A stretch of DNA of 64,000 bases from Glandiceps talaboti (GCF_964340395.1 NC_135551.1:15710003-15774002), one strand, 5' to 3'. Shown: positions 1 through 13,360, counted from the stretch's first letter. Notes: generated from the letters alone by a model not told the origin. Program-made: numbers and translations.

Positions 1-498
1 GCATTTCGTGCCTTGAGGTATACTACATTTAGATATTAATCAGCATAGAAGTCATGTAACAGTTATTCTAATTTTAAGATAATGTAGTCAGGATAAAAAA
101 TAATTTGAAATTGTTTTCATTTTATGGTGATATGCCGCGACGTATGAAGTTTTAAAAACACATTGTATTTCAAGTAATAACGTGTTTTCTGAATCAATCG
201 AGAATTAGTAACACTGCATATTCCAATATTGAAAAAGTTTGTTTCTTAGTTACATGTTAAAATTAAGTTCTACAATGAAAAAAAATACGAAAAATAATTT
301 TCATAAAACAGACAACAGGTAAACTTTCACTGCTGCACTGTTCATTAACTGCCATGTCTATGTCTACAGTAATTACAGTGACTTAGTATTTCATTTGATT
401 CATTGCTGTACTGTTTATATACTGTCATATGTCTATGTCTATAGTAATTACAGTTGGTTTGCATTCATCTACATACAAATTGTATTGTGACTAGTTAT
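1..498. other. AT-rich edge sequence, no gene seen
   Basis: No exon is recognisable. Since the DED exon just to the right is read on the minus strand and ends in a splice donor, this stretch should be the first part of that gene's first intron, with the remaining exons beyond the left edge of the window. Confidence 0.4.
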
Positions 499-551
499 TC
501 ATATGAAATCAATGTATATAAGTAATAAAAACATACATACTAAATACCTAC

Positions 552-843
552 CAGGATAAAATGTAGGGATCTGATCAATAAGGTCACGTCTACCTATCTT
601 CTGCAAAACGTTTCGTAGAATGTCTCGATTCCAAGGTCGAATACTGTGACGACTGTTTTCCAATGCTTTAATCAGATAGTATGGACTGTTAATCTTCTCA
701 AGATCTTCTTCAGCTATGTAGTCTTTACACAATCTCTTCATCTGAACAAATTCATCTGTGACGTCATTCAATAGAAAGTAATCATGAGAGTAATACAATG
801 ATAAATCCCACCTATTAATGTACACACTATACATAACACTCAT
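552..843 (-). CDS. First coding exon of a death-effector-domain protein (partial)
   Basis: This exon would encode the N-terminus of a death-fold adaptor or effector; DEDs form homotypic complexes in caspase-8, FADD and c-FLIP type signalling. From the ATG at 843 (a second ATG follows at 834) it gives 97 residues plus one base and ends at a donor reading CCTG|GTAGGT. Seen in the sequence: a six-helix pattern over residues 8-95, with the segments EFVQMKRLCKDYI, EEDLEKINSP, IKALEN, DILRNVLQKIG and RRDLIDQIP, which match the helix 2 to helix 6 layout of DEDs. An AG (TTCCAG) lies about 20 bases upstream of the ATG, so the exon could instead have a spliced 5' UTR leader. Downstream exons would lie left of the window, so whether this is caspase-, FADD- or NACHT-like cannot be told. 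The DED call is fairly sure; the gene identity is unknown. Confidence 0.7.
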
Positions 844-3800
844 TTTTTAAAAAAAAATCTGGAATCTATTAAAAGATATTTCCATAGAGTATATCAACTG
901 TTTATCAGTGTAATTCTTCGTTAATGGTGTATTGTGTTGTTTTTGATGTTTTACCTAAACTATTGGTTGACGACCTCCTAAATAAATCCATAGCAGGTGT
1001 TAGGTGCGACAGGAAGAATAAGAATACTACTACATAATAGTAATATAGATTCACTGTCTTTGTTTCACCAGGATGTATAGTAATAGTTAAATAGGTTCTG
1101 TATATGACGTAAATGGTCCATTTTGTCACGTGACTAATTGTACAATACAGATTGTAATGGTATTTGATTTATTCAACTTTATCAAATCTATGTAGATGTT
1201 TTCATCTATGGGCTAATTCATTGTAATCAGAATGATTTTATTAAAACGATTGTAAATTTGCACTGAGGTGTTTTAAATATATAGATCCCGAGTATGGTGA
1301 CAAATAAGAATTTTCGTCGAAGTAGTGATATATTTTCAGTGATGTAGACTAAATATCCCGTTATTACTGTATAGCGTTATGTGTCTTTAGATCAAACAGT
1401 ACATTCAGTATTTGTCTTGTTATTAAACGAAAATAGTGACTGAGTCAACAAGAGTACATCTCATCACCAACAACAGTCTCTCTTGACAATATTACAATTT
1501 TACACGGACTGATTTTGAAGGTCACAACACTTTCAAAAAGGAGTAGACTGACGGTAATAATAAAAATACAATTTCATTGACAAAGTGAAGTTAAATTTCA
1601 ATCAACAAAGTTTCCAATACACTTTACAACCATGCTAAACAATTACACATTCTATATAACAAAATCATTCTCTATGTTTATCTTTTTAAATCATCAGTTA
1701 TTGATGTATAGATTGATATTTTTGGATTATTTCATTGCCAACCTTCACTATTGGTTACTAATAAACATATTTTGTTAAACCCTTGCAGTACATACCAAGT
1801 ACAAATTATAAAGTTACTCATGAAGTACGACTTACCAAATATAACTGTACAACTAATTGCTGCCGGCTTACAAACTGTCATGCTGGTTTGTTAAAACTCT
1901 TTGATTATTAATCAACCACACCGAAACTTAAAACGATTTAGTAGCTTACCGTTTGATAAACTTTCATTTACGATTTCCCTCATTCGAAACCATTTTTCAT
2001 AGGACATATTGCCTTATACCAATCACTGTCAATCTTACAAAGTACTTCCTTGTGGTCAACTTGAATTACGTCAGGAGTGTAAATCACGACTTTCTACATT
2101 CAAGATGAAATTTAACATAGTTAAAATGAAATATAGAAATATTCAATTAAAGATTCAACTATGTATTCATTCTGTACATGTGACATGTAAGCCTTACATT
2201 TCTACATGTAACTAAAGTAACAGGAAAAGAAAATAAACTTCTGGACTTTGTTCCTTTAACTTCGTTGACAACACAATTATGTCTATTTCATAAAAGTAAG
2301 CTGACATACCCATGTAATTATACATAATATAATACTTTGCTACATAGTAAAGACAATACTGTCTGTCTCATCTAACACTCGTTAGAATAAAATCACGTAT
2401 ATTTCACTGTTTTTAAACAGGGACTGTGCCTAACTCACCTTAGTCATGTAAGCTTGGTTGTTGTTAATGTGACGTCATTTGCGCATGCCCACTGTGCAGT
2501 ATATTTACAGCCTTATAAGTTATATATTAACCAACATTATTATTTACATGCAATGACATAGACTCACACAAGTCAACATGACCCTCAATATGTTTTGAAA
2601 AAAATACAAAGTACATTTTTCGCAATTATCTGGAAGACTAACTTGAAAATACATATATGCAGATATAAACAAACACACCTACGAATACACCTCGATCAAT
2701 CTCCATTTGTTACAACATAAAATACTGGGGGACTAGTGTTAGTCTAAAAATCGGATTCAGAGGTCGTGGACGATAACGTCCCGGGATAACCTGTGAATAA
2801 TAGCGCGGTAGATAGAGTACATCACGTGACTGCATGATTTGCTCAAATTGTTGTGATGCATATATGTATAATAATTGTGTAGCAAACAATTGGTTTGGTC
2901 TGATTACATGTAGACATTGAGGATGTCGTCAAAACAGGGCACAAAAGGGTCAGTTGAGGGACCTGACCAGACTCTTAACCCCACCCATATTCAGGCAATC
3001 CCCAACTATACTCTCATCCACACCCCACTTCGCCTTCTTGATAGCCTATATAGTAATCTTTAAGCACGGAAAATTATACTCGTGGATAAAACTCGAGAAT
3101 CTAGCCTCGTAAACAAGTCTTGAGAGGTATAAATTGAGGGTTACAGTTTCTAAGGCAATATCAGTACCAGCACAGCTAGCAAAAATCGATGAGGGTGATT
3201 TACTCGTTGAAATAATTGTACAACGTAGAGTATAATCTGTAAGATTTCAAATCCATTGAATACTTTTAATTTTTTTATTTGGCCTTATACAATGTCGAGG
3301 GAAAATATTCAATATTTACATTAAAAGTAAACTGACCCACATATTAAAACCAGTGACAGAATGAACAACAAGAAAAAAATGTAAAAGTTACAAAAGAAAA
3401 CACTAACACTGAAAAAAAAGAAGTTGACATAATATCCGTCATAGTTTATGCATCCAAAGAGAAAATACGGAATTTATACCCTGTCGTTTTACATAGACTA
3501 ATCATATTAACAAGTACGTGATGAGATATGTAAATGCTCAGATCACAATTATAAGTGTAACCTGAGATAAATAAAGACGTCGACGATGGATTCATAAACA
3601 AAAAGCTGGAACTTTACATCTTGAACTTGTGAAAGTAAAAGAATCGAATTGCGAAGTCTTTACATTTCGTCTCACAGCTTTTATTTAACGTCTCTAAGTG
3701 TCTACGTTGTCTGTACATATCTCAGGGTTGTTTTATTTTTTGTGTTGATATTAAACTTTATATAAATATATTTTTAGTATTCTATTATTGATTTTGTACA

Positions 3801-4150
3801 TTATTATTGGTCATTTGTGACAGCACTAATTTCTTGTTTTAATTATTTTTTTATAGTTATGTTATTTATTTTTTATGATATTTACTATTCTAGTCATGTA
3901 TTTGGTTATCAATGTTATTGTAATCTGGTGTATTTGTCATTTGTATTTAGTAGTTGTTGGATGATTGTTACTGAATGCACAACTTTTTGTCGTAGTAATT
4001 TTGGTAAATAAACAAACACACAGACAAATAAACAAACAAACAAACAAACAAAACAAAAAAAACGAGACAAACTTGCATCCAAACGAACAAAAACGCAGAC
4101 CAAAAAATACATAAATGACATGACATGACATGACTTAACATGGTATGAAA
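844..4150. other. Gene-free AT-rich stretch
   Basis: I see no exon with a recognisable domain on either strand. The open frames are short and of biased composition. A small (AAAC)n-rich patch lies near 4015-4065, just before the minisatellite. The promoter of the minus-strand DED gene would fall in the first part of this interval, but no clear core element stands out. Confidence 0.5.
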
Positions 4151-4151
4151 T

Positions 4152-5419
4152 TAATGATTGTACTACCACCAAATGAATGTGATTGTACACCACCAAATTA
4201 TTGTGATTGTACCACCACTAAATTAATATGATTATACCACCACCAAAGTAATGTGATTGTACCACCACTAAATTAATGATTATACCACCACTAAATTAAT
4301 GTGATTGTACTACCACCAAATTAATGTGATTGTACCACCACTAAATTAATATGATTATACCACCACTAAATTAATGTGATTGTACTACCACCAAATTAAT
4401 GTGACTGTACCACCACTAAATTATTATGATTATACCATCACCACCACCAAATTAAAGCAACTGTACACCACCACCAAATTAATGTGATTGTACCATCACT
4501 AAATTAAAGTGATTGTACACCACTACCAAATTAATGTGATTGTACATATCACCAAATTAATGTGATTGTACCACCACTAAATTAATGTGATTGTACCACC
4601 ACCAAATTACTGTGATTATACCACCGCCAAATTAATGTGATTGTACCATCACCAAATTAATGTGATTGTACCACCACCAAATTAAAGTGATTGTACACCA
4701 CTACCAAATTAATGTGATTGTACATATCACCAAATTAATGTGATTGTACCACCACTAAATTAATGTGATTGTACCACCACCAAATTACTGTGATTATACC
4801 ACCGCCAAATTAATGTGATTGTACCATCACCACCACCAAATTACTGTGATTGTACCACCACCAAATTAATGTGATTGTACCATCACCACCACCAAATTAA
4901 TGTGATTGTACACACCACCAAATGAATGTGATTGTACCACCACTGAATTAATGTGATTGTACCACCACCAAATTAATGTGATTGTACCATCACCACCACC
5001 AAATTACTGTGATTGTACCACCACCAATTGAATGTGATTGTACCACCACTGAATTAATGTGATTGTACCACCACCAAATTAATGTGATTGTACCACCACC
5101 AAATTAATGTGATTGTACCATCACCACCACCAAATTAAAGTAATTGTACACCACTACCAAATTAATGTGATTGTACCATCACCAAATTAATGTGATTGTG
5201 CCACCACCACCACCACCACCACCACCAAATTAATGTGATTCCACACCACCAGCAAATTAATGTGATTGTACCACCACCACCACCACCACCACCAAATTAA
5301 TGTGATTGCACACCACCAGCAAATTATTGTGATTGTACCACCACTAAATTCATGTGATTGTACCACCACTAAATTAATGCGATTATACCACCACCAAATT
5401 AATGTGATTGAACCACCAA
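4152..5419. repeat. Minisatellite with a ~25-bp unit, about 50 copies
   Basis: A tandem array of a unit close to TGATTGTACCACCACCAAAT followed by TAATG. Copies vary by point changes (ACT for ACC, ATTACTG for ATTAATG) and by expansion or loss of the CCA triplet. Two places have run into (CCA)n tracts (about 5201-5226 and 5269-5294). Higher-order copies are visible: the run at about 4500-4625 recurs nearly exactly at about 4685-4810. Open frames across it are His- or Trp-rich products of the repeat and are not genes. Confidence 0.9.
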
Positions 5420-6300
5420 AGCCAGTGTGTAGGCATCTGGACCAAAAAGGTGGAATTCCTACTCTGTCGTTTTAAGTCCACATTGTCCGTATCTAATGTC
5501 ATCGGTCCAAAACTTTAGAATGTTGTTTGTTTTCTCCATTTGTACCTTTAAATCAGATGTAATAATAGTATTCCACAATTCATTTATTTATATAGCCTAA
5601 AATAGTCGTATAAAGGAGATCATAACATGACGACTACTACTCTCAGATGTATTTAACCTAAAACACAACATACATGTAATTAAAGGTGTATATCAAGTAT
5701 GAGGTGGCATTGGGTAAATACACTATTTTTAGCTGACCCGGATCTGTGTTGCTTGTCGCTGATGCATACTGGTGAACTGACCATAGCTTGGTCGAGGTCA
5801 AAGGTTGATCGATTTCTGTACATACCAGACAGTCCAGCTTGGCAACGTTGTAATGCAGGCTAGTTGCAAACAATACAATGTACACAGTAAACTTAGTAGC
5901 TTGATTAACATATTACAGAATCATATGTTCTTTGTAAAATTACTAAAATTACTCGAATCACTATTTACCAACTAAGACGTCTCTATACTGTCTCGATTTG
6001 CTGTTAATTTCTGACAAAATAAAAGCAACTCTACGAAATGCGTGTCTTATTAGGATATATATGGTTGGGGTCATATTTTATCTGATAAACACTCGGTACT
6101 ATGTTCAACAACAGAAACCAACTGTATTGTAAAATGTATAATGCCAAAATTCATCTCAGTAAATCTAAATTCATTTCTCATACTCGAAAAAGATATTGAG
6201 TGATACTTTAATACAAGTTAAATTTTTCTTATGTTGACTGTTAGGATTAACTTTAATGTGGATAACATTGTCCCTTATTAATTAAAGAAGACATTTAATT
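5420..6300. other. Gene-free stretch
   Basis: Unique AT-rich sequence with no recognisable exon, RNA gene or repeat. Confidence 0.4.
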
Positions 6301-6379
6301 TTGAAAATTGGTATTAAAAGGTAGGATTCTTTTTAATAACGATCGATTTACCATAGTGTACATATGTATGTCTTTAAAA

Positions 6380-6910
6380 AAAATAGTAATACCTCCCTAC
6401 TGCAGGGCTTCTTCACTCGAGCTGGATGACTTAACGGATAGGCGCCAACTACGGCAGGGTTTCGTTTACTTTAAGCCAGAAAAGAGGCATGTGTATAGCT
6501 ATTTATTCTTCAACATATCTGTGGTAAACTGATTGCCATATGGATCAATTAATTGTTCCATTGTCTATGCCTTTGATAGCCGTGTTATGCTAATTTTGTA
6601 TCTACAATAATGATTAATATAATTCTTTACTTGTAGAATTTATGGATGTGAGTAAAGTTAATAAACAGATAGACAAGGGTTAAACATGAACTGTTAACAT
6701 AATATGCTAGGATTGAATGTATTCAACTTATATCAACACCCAAAGTACGGCGGTATTCAATAATGGGTGATCTAGTAATTTTATATAAATAAATACATTT
6801 CGATATATAGGTACAATTACATAAAATGTTTTCTTTGCCTAACAATAACTAATTTTTTTTTTTTAGATAAGAATGGTTTCGATGGGTCAACAAACTTTAA
6901 CGAGGTCAAT
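6380..6910 (+). repeat. Diverged copy of the local duplicated block
   Basis: Two segments resemble the 11.8-12.8 kb block. The part around ggcgccaactacgg (6442-6456) matches about 11855-11872 and 12402-12418. The part with caacacccaaagtacgg (about 6734-6751) through gggtcaacaaactttaacgag (about 6883-6903) matches about 12575-12778. Divergence is clearly higher than between the two downstream copies, so this is the older copy. Where the downstream copy has AG before GATGGATC and GTAAGT after AACGAG, this copy reads GTCAAT, so it lacks the splice-donor-like end. Confidence 0.6.
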
Positions 6911-7560
6911 TCTTCAGATATGTGACCCTGTCATATAAATGTTTTACAAAATAATAGGTGAACTAAGACACAAGTTTTGAAATAAAGCTGAGAAATACAA
7001 AATCAGCAGTGATTTAAAGAAAATTAAAAGAATTTTAAAAATCATTAAAATATTTGGGTTTTTCATATAATATATAATATAGCTGTGTCACTCTGAAAGT
7101 GTAATTGTGGGAAGGTAGTATGGATTTGAAAACAAAATGGCGATTTGGATAATCTGTTTCTTCATGCTTGTAGTTTTTCTTTTTTCTATTTTGCATTAGG
7201 TCTAAAAGTGTACTCTGATATGGACGTATGACAGCACACATTCGATGGAGGGAATATATCTTATCCGTAGGATGCTGAACACGAAACCAAACTGTGAAAT
7301 TAGTGAAACACGACGAACGAAACTATACGTGTACAAGAGTTGTATATACATCGAGGAAGACTTCAACACTTCAACACAAAATTCTTTACTTTAAATACTA
7401 CTTATATATTAAAAAAGATATTATATCTACCGATTATTTAGAATGAGATGGGAACAAATATATTTTATTCACCAAAATAAATATCAGTAATATTCAAGTA
7501 CAAACGTTTCAAATTTTCGGTTGGTATTTTTAAGCTGAAATATTCATAGGAGTCAGGTTA
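6911..7560. other. Gene-free stretch
   Basis: AT-rich unique sequence; nothing recognised on either strand. Confidence 0.4.
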
Positions 7561-7621
<61 letters not shown>

Positions 7622-7665
7622 ATTATTATTATTATTATTATTATTGTTGTTGTTGTTGGTGGTGG
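7561..7665. repeat. (TTG)n-(TTA)n-(TTG)n-(GGT)n compound microsatellite
   Basis: About 20 TTG units, then about 8 TTA units, then TTG and GGT units. The blocks differ by single-base changes, as when point variants spread within one array. Confidence 0.95.
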
Positions 7666-10430
7666 TTTTTTTGAAAGATTACGTCACCTATTCTGTGAAT
7701 AATTCTTTCATATCATAAATTAAAACATTGAAGAACATTACATCATTGAAGTTTTACATCAATTGTTTAGATGAAATGTGTAGGAAAAATCTAAATTAAA
7801 AATATATATACTGTATTTAACTCTTTCTTGCAAAACTGTCAGATAATGTGCGTAAACTATAGTTGCGCGTGCATCAGCTGCAACAACTATGCAACATTAA
7901 CAAGATTAATGGAGATATGTTTAAAACACAGATAGATAAAAAATGTCAAAGTCTAACAATTTTGAATTACGGTTTTATTGATTATTTAGCTGCAAAGTTA
8001 TTTTATAACCACAAATTACATATTAAATTGACTATATTGACAACTAATTATTTATTGTGTTTGGTTAGGTAAATTTAACAATACATTCCTTTCAACAGAC
8101 CCTGGATAAATGTGGGGTGTCAATATTTGTTATCAAAACTATTTATGTGTACTCCAGAAGTTCTTTATTGAAAAGGTGGGGTTTGCCCGTAAATTACTGC
8201 TTAGTATACAAATACTGTTTGAGTCAAATACATACACAACAAAATACAACCACTAAATTCAAACGTCCAAAAAAACTGTGACAAATACCTGTAAGTAAAG
8301 GTCATTCATACAAGATAAGACATGGAAATTCGGTTTGTTATGGCGCCCTCTGTGATAAATAAAACGGAACATTAAAGTCTATCTCATGCCCCATCATTGT
8401 AAAGATTATAATTTGGATGAATATTTGAATTAAATCCAAGTATAACATTATTCTACAATTTCATTGTTTAATCGTTGTTTCTGTGTTGGATGATTTGTGT
8501 GTTAAATACAATTGTTCAACAATAAGTTTTATTGGGATCTTTCCAAATCTCTGATATAGCTTATTAAAGTACGGACTGAGGTCAAGTCAATAATCACATG
8601 TATCACAATATTTACCATTAAAGATAAATTAATTATATTAATTGTTTTACGGAGCTCGGTAAATACAAATCAACATTTGAAGTGTCACATGACGTGTACA
8701 ACTAATTGAGTGAATATTGTATTGATAAACAAATAGCGGAGAAATTTAATTCAGGCTACACCCATATATTGAAATAGTGAAGGAATATTAGGGATTCATC
8801 TGAGATTGTGACGTGAAGTCTAAGGCGACGATTGTCCACCGCTGGTCTTTTTCACCGTTATGAAATGTTGGTCTTTCGTGTTTTCCTTTCCCCAAAATAT
8901 GACTCATTAACAATTGAATTTAATGGTTGAAGATGTTATCCAGTGGTCATTTGACGCATTTTAACCCTGCATAGGCTGCCATTTATTCATTTCCCTACAC
9001 ACGGACCAAGTTTTTCACCATAAATTCATCTGACTCGCTTTCAAGTAAAAATATTTGTGACCAGAGATAGTTATATTGACAAGCTAAATCTTGACTTTGC
9101 CGACACAAAAGGAAAGAATGAGGTCAAGGCCTTGTTAATTATATTATTACTCAATTATAGAAATACTGCGGATTTAGAAATACGGGTATATAAGGATAAC
9201 AATATTTGGCGTACGAATTTTGCGAAGGAGGCAATACCATGAATTAATCTACTTCGACATTTTATCAAAGGAATAGATCTTACCGAAGAACATGCATTTT
9301 TCTGTCAAGCCGTTTATAATAGTTAACGGCAGGGGTGGGGGTGGTGAGTAATACTGTATGTTTTACTGACTGTTCAATAGCTGCATATTATATACGGAGG
9401 TATACCAAAATGTTAACAGATTGCAAAAATGTGGTGTTTTACCGACCCTTTAGATAGAAGTAAGATATTCGTATTATGATGGGTAGATAACATTGTACAG
9501 TTTCCATAGTATCCACACATAGATCAAAATCGATCAAATAGTAAAATATTGTTTACCTAGTACAACAATGTTCGACCAACTGTACCTCTTGGTCTGTCTA
9601 ACAAGCTGTGTGGGGATACCTAATCTGATATAGTAAACAAAGTTGTAAAGTTGTATATTGTGTTCTAGTTGCTAATTTAACATCAAATGTTGTTGTTTGT
9701 TTATTAGTCTGAGAAGCGAGTGAATGTATATGTGTTATATTATCATATCTGTGTAGTGACTTGCTAGCCTTGGTCTTATCAACAATTTGTTTACAATCAA
9801 CATCAGCGAGTGAAAGTTTCTGTAATCAATGGAGAAATTTGTCGCCCGTAGGTAGTTTCAGCTTCAGCTTGAGACAGGCTAAGAGGTACAGTTGGTTGAA
9901 CATAGTTTGTAAATCAACAGTGAGGTGTGTTTTGTGTAACCTTATCATCATCATCATCGCAAAGTTGAACACATAAATTTGGATCTATCTCGAAACACTT
10001 CGTGTTGAGTCGGATTAAATCGGAATCAGTTGAGCGATTGCTAAACGATGACTGGCAAGGTTTAGTATCCATAGTAATTTATGTTTGCTTCTCGCATAGA
10101 AATCATGATTGATAGTTTTGTATTTGTTTGCTATTAAGGAAATTCAATTATATAAATTGGTAAACTGAAAGTAATGTTACCACACTTTTATACACGTCAA
10201 TGCATATTTATTTGCAAACAAAAATTAACATACTTTCTGTCTTAAAAGAAGTGGACTCCCGATTACAGAATTACACCTAGTATTTAGAATAATTAACCCT
10301 TTTCTATTTTCTGTCGATGTAAAACTGAAATGTGGAGCTTGGCGTGAATAATAGTTTTATACCCAAATAAACTCACAAATACCGAAAAAAGACTACTAAG
10401 TTGAGAAAAAGTATCCATTGATTTGACATT
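7666..10430. other. Gene-free stretch
   Basis: No exon with a recognisable domain. Short open frames, such as one at 9057-9242 on the plus strand, match nothing I know and have no convincing splice context. Confidence 0.4.
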
Positions 10431-10431
10431 T

Positions 10432-10651
10432 TATGTATGTATGTATGTATGTATGTATGTATGTATGTATGTATGTATGTATGTATGTATGTATGTACGT
10501 ACGTACGTACGTACGTATGTATGTATGTATGTAGGTAGGTACTAGGTAGGTAGGTAGGTAGGTAGATAATTAGGTAGAGTGAGGTGGGTAGGGGTAGATA
10601 GGGAGAGATCAACGGATTGGTGGTTGGACAGGCAAAAAGACAGACAGACAT

Positions 10652-10716
<65 letters not shown>

Positions 10717-10719
10717 TAT

Positions 10720-10799
<80 letters not shown>
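10432..10799. repeat. Compound tetranucleotide microsatellite (TATG/TACG/GTAG and CAGA/TAGA)
   Basis: In order: (TATG)n 10432-10496, (TACG)n 10497-10517, (TATG)n to about 10532, (GTAG)n to about 10563, about 80 bases of degenerate purine-rich sequence, (CAGA)n from about 10641 and (TAGA)n to 10799. Adjacent blocks differ by one base per unit. Long frames across it are artefacts. Confidence 0.95.
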
Positions 10800-11280
10800 A
10801 TAGAGAGTACAACGTGCCAATTCCTTATTTTCAGACTCCACCTGAGAGTGCCCCTAGCTTAGTGTCTTCTAACATTTGATGGTAAGTTATATGTCATTGA
10901 AACTATAATATTTCTAGATCAAAAGTATTCTACGTTTTCTAACAAAATGCAAATTTGTGAAACAAAGTCTGCTTTATAGGATATTGCTGTCAGTGCAGAT
11001 TTTTGCTGACTGACTGACTCTCCAACCTTGTCTAGCTATTAGTTGTGTTGATTCGTTACCTAGATTTGTTTATCTGCGTTGTACAACGTACTAGATCACA
11101 CAAGGCGCATCTAATGTTATCTTTGTAGAATAACATAGGGTCATTCTTGTGTTCAGGACCAACACTCTCTATAGCTCTGCTAACTATATTTCTCAAATTA
11201 TAATCCGGATTGGGAATTTATCATCGTGGCTTCATGTTTGAACAGTTAATTCAATTGATAAATTTGTCGTGGGTTATCAA

Positions 11281-13210
11281 TTGTTGCACCCCAGCCCAAC
11301 CCATGAAAATGTTTGTGTAAATTATTTGTATTTTACGTACCTGAGTTGATGGATATCTACCGTAGTGACGTCACAATGCCGACTAGATGCAATGAGTATA
11401 ATGTACCTGATAAACTTTGTAATTTGTATTATATATCACAGCATCATATTCTGTGTCATACTAAAATTATACATTTGCCGTTCATTTCCGATGAAATAAA
11501 AGTTATCTATGAAATTAATGTTTCCTTAGAGTACTTGTATATTTTTTACCACCGTAACTCACAGAAAACAATGTTTAACCCTATAATTAAAATTGATTAT
11601 GAATTGCATAATGTCATAACCAATCTTGGTGATTTTATTAAAATTAATCTCTCAAATAAACTTGAAGATATTTTTTGACGCAGGTGAATAACTCTCTCAT
11701 ATCTTCAGTCTTCAGTAATTGTTTTCGGTTGAAGTATTAGGGTTCTTTAATATAGATATTATCGCCACTTTCATTCTACCAGTGTACATAGCTATGCTTT
11801 AACAAATAATCCCTTTCAAGTGGATATGCCAAAGTGTGGCTAGACAACTTAACTAATTGGCGCCAACTACGGTAGATTGTCGTCTATTGTAAGACGAATG
11901 AGATGTGTGTGTGTATGTGTATGTGTATGTGTGTAACTCTTAGTATTTTTCGTCGATAGTCCACATATCTCTGATCACTAGATTGTTATACATAAACCTA
12001 AACTCTTACATTAATAACAATGTGTTTTAGAAAAGTTTAGGAATTGCTAGTGTATACTGTGAGTAGTGTGAACAAACGGACAAGACTTTAACATGTATTT
12101 ATCACAACACCCAGAGGACCTTGTTTAACCCTATATTTAATGATTATGAATTGCATAATGTTATAACCAATCTTGGTGATTTTTTAAAATTAATCTCTCA
12201 AATAAACCTAGAGATATTTAGTGACACAGGTGAGTATTACTCTCATAACTTCAGTCTTTAGTAATTGTTTTCGGTTGAAGTATTAGTGTTCTTTAATATG
12301 GATATTATCGTCACTTTCATTCCACCAGTGTACATAGCTATGCTTCAACAAGTAATCCCCTCCAAATGGATATGCCAAAGTGTGGCGAGACAACTTAATG
12401 GATTAGCGCCAACTACGGTAGGTTGTTGTATAATGTAAGCAGAACGAGGTTTGTGTAACTACTTAATCGTCAATAATCCACATATATCTGATCAATAGAT
12501 TGTTATACATGAACATAAAATATTACATTAATAACAAACGTACAAGAGTTTAACATCTCTGTATATATTTATCACAACACCCAAAGTATGGAGGTATAAC
12601 TATACTTTGCACTACTGAGGCATCAGATAATTCTATGTAGATAAATACAATTTCATCGTTTAAATTGCAAAGTTATTCATTTACATAACTAAAAATAGGA
12701 GCCTTTCATAAGTTAATGTGCTTTCATGAACTTTTTAAATAAGAAATATTCCAGGATGGATCAACAAACTTTAACGAGGTAAGTACTTCACCCCCATCCC
12801 AACCCATGAAAATGTTTGTGTAGAATTATTTGTATTTTTACGTACCTGACCGGTGATTATGTAGCTGTCGTTTCCACTGATGAGTGCAGCTGATCTGACT
12901 ATCGCTTAATGTGTTAAAGGTTGATAGATATCTACCGTAGTGACGACACAATGCCGACTAGATGCAATGAGTATAATGTACCTGATAAACTTTGTAATTT
13001 GTATTATATATCACAGCATCATATTCTGTGTCATACTAAAATTATACATTTGCTGTTCATTTCTGATGAAATAAGAGTTATCTATGAAATTAATGTTTCC
13101 TTAGGGTGCTGGTATATTTCAGCCACGGTAACCCACATAGAAGCATGTATAACCCTATTAATACAATTTATTATGAATTGTATAATCTCATAACCAATCT
13201 TGGTGATTTT
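11281..13210 (+). repeat. Locally duplicated block (two related units, rearranged)
   Basis: Segment 1 occurs at 11281-11531 and 12783-13107; from ATATCTACCGTAGTGACG through gtttccttag the two are about 97% identical. Copy two carries about 75 extra bases after acgtacctga. Segment 2 occurs at about 11571-11890 and 12122-12438, with a third fragment at 13139-13210 (recognised by aaccaatcttggtgatttt). The order 1-2-2-1-2 shows more than one duplication step. The plus-strand frame shared by the two copies of segment 1 differs mostly at amino-acid-changing positions, which argues against it being a conserved protein. Confidence 0.8.
12755..12778 (+). other. Candidate 24-nt microexon within the duplicated block
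   Basis: The sequence ATTCCAG|GATGGATC...AACGAG|GTAAGT has good acceptor and donor consensus around eight sense codons (DGSTNFNE). The older copy near 6.9 kb keeps the eight-codon body but not the donor. No flanking exon is recognised, so this may be chance. Confidence 0.2.
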
Positions 13211-13280
13211 GAAATATAATAATCCTTCATCGTAACTGCACGTTGATGATGTTTGCAAATAATTCAAAGTAGTTCCGTCC

Positions 13281-13360
13281 ATATTACTATACTGTGACGT
13301 CAAAGTATAGTAGTAATATGACATATGTGTGGATTTCATATTACTGTACTTTGACGTCAC
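13281..13360. repeat. Inverted repeat with two CRE-like TGACGTCA palindromes
   Basis: Arms of about 30 bases, running from tgtgacgtcaaagta into the Rcatatta-type sequence, face each other across a short spacer. Each arm contains the perfect palindrome TGACGTCA (13295-13302 and 13352-13359). The left arm also folds on itself (catattactatac / gtatagtagtaatatg). TGACGTCA is the binding site of CREB/ATF factors; function here is inferred only. Confidence 0.6.

Noticed and set aside
4152-5419. CRISPR-like array
   Set aside because: Units are contiguous with no unique spacers, and this is a eukaryotic minisatellite.
11313-13193. Duplicated small protein gene
   Set aside because: The two frames are alike because the DNA is duplicated. 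The few differences are mostly amino-acid changing, and no domain or start context supports a protein.
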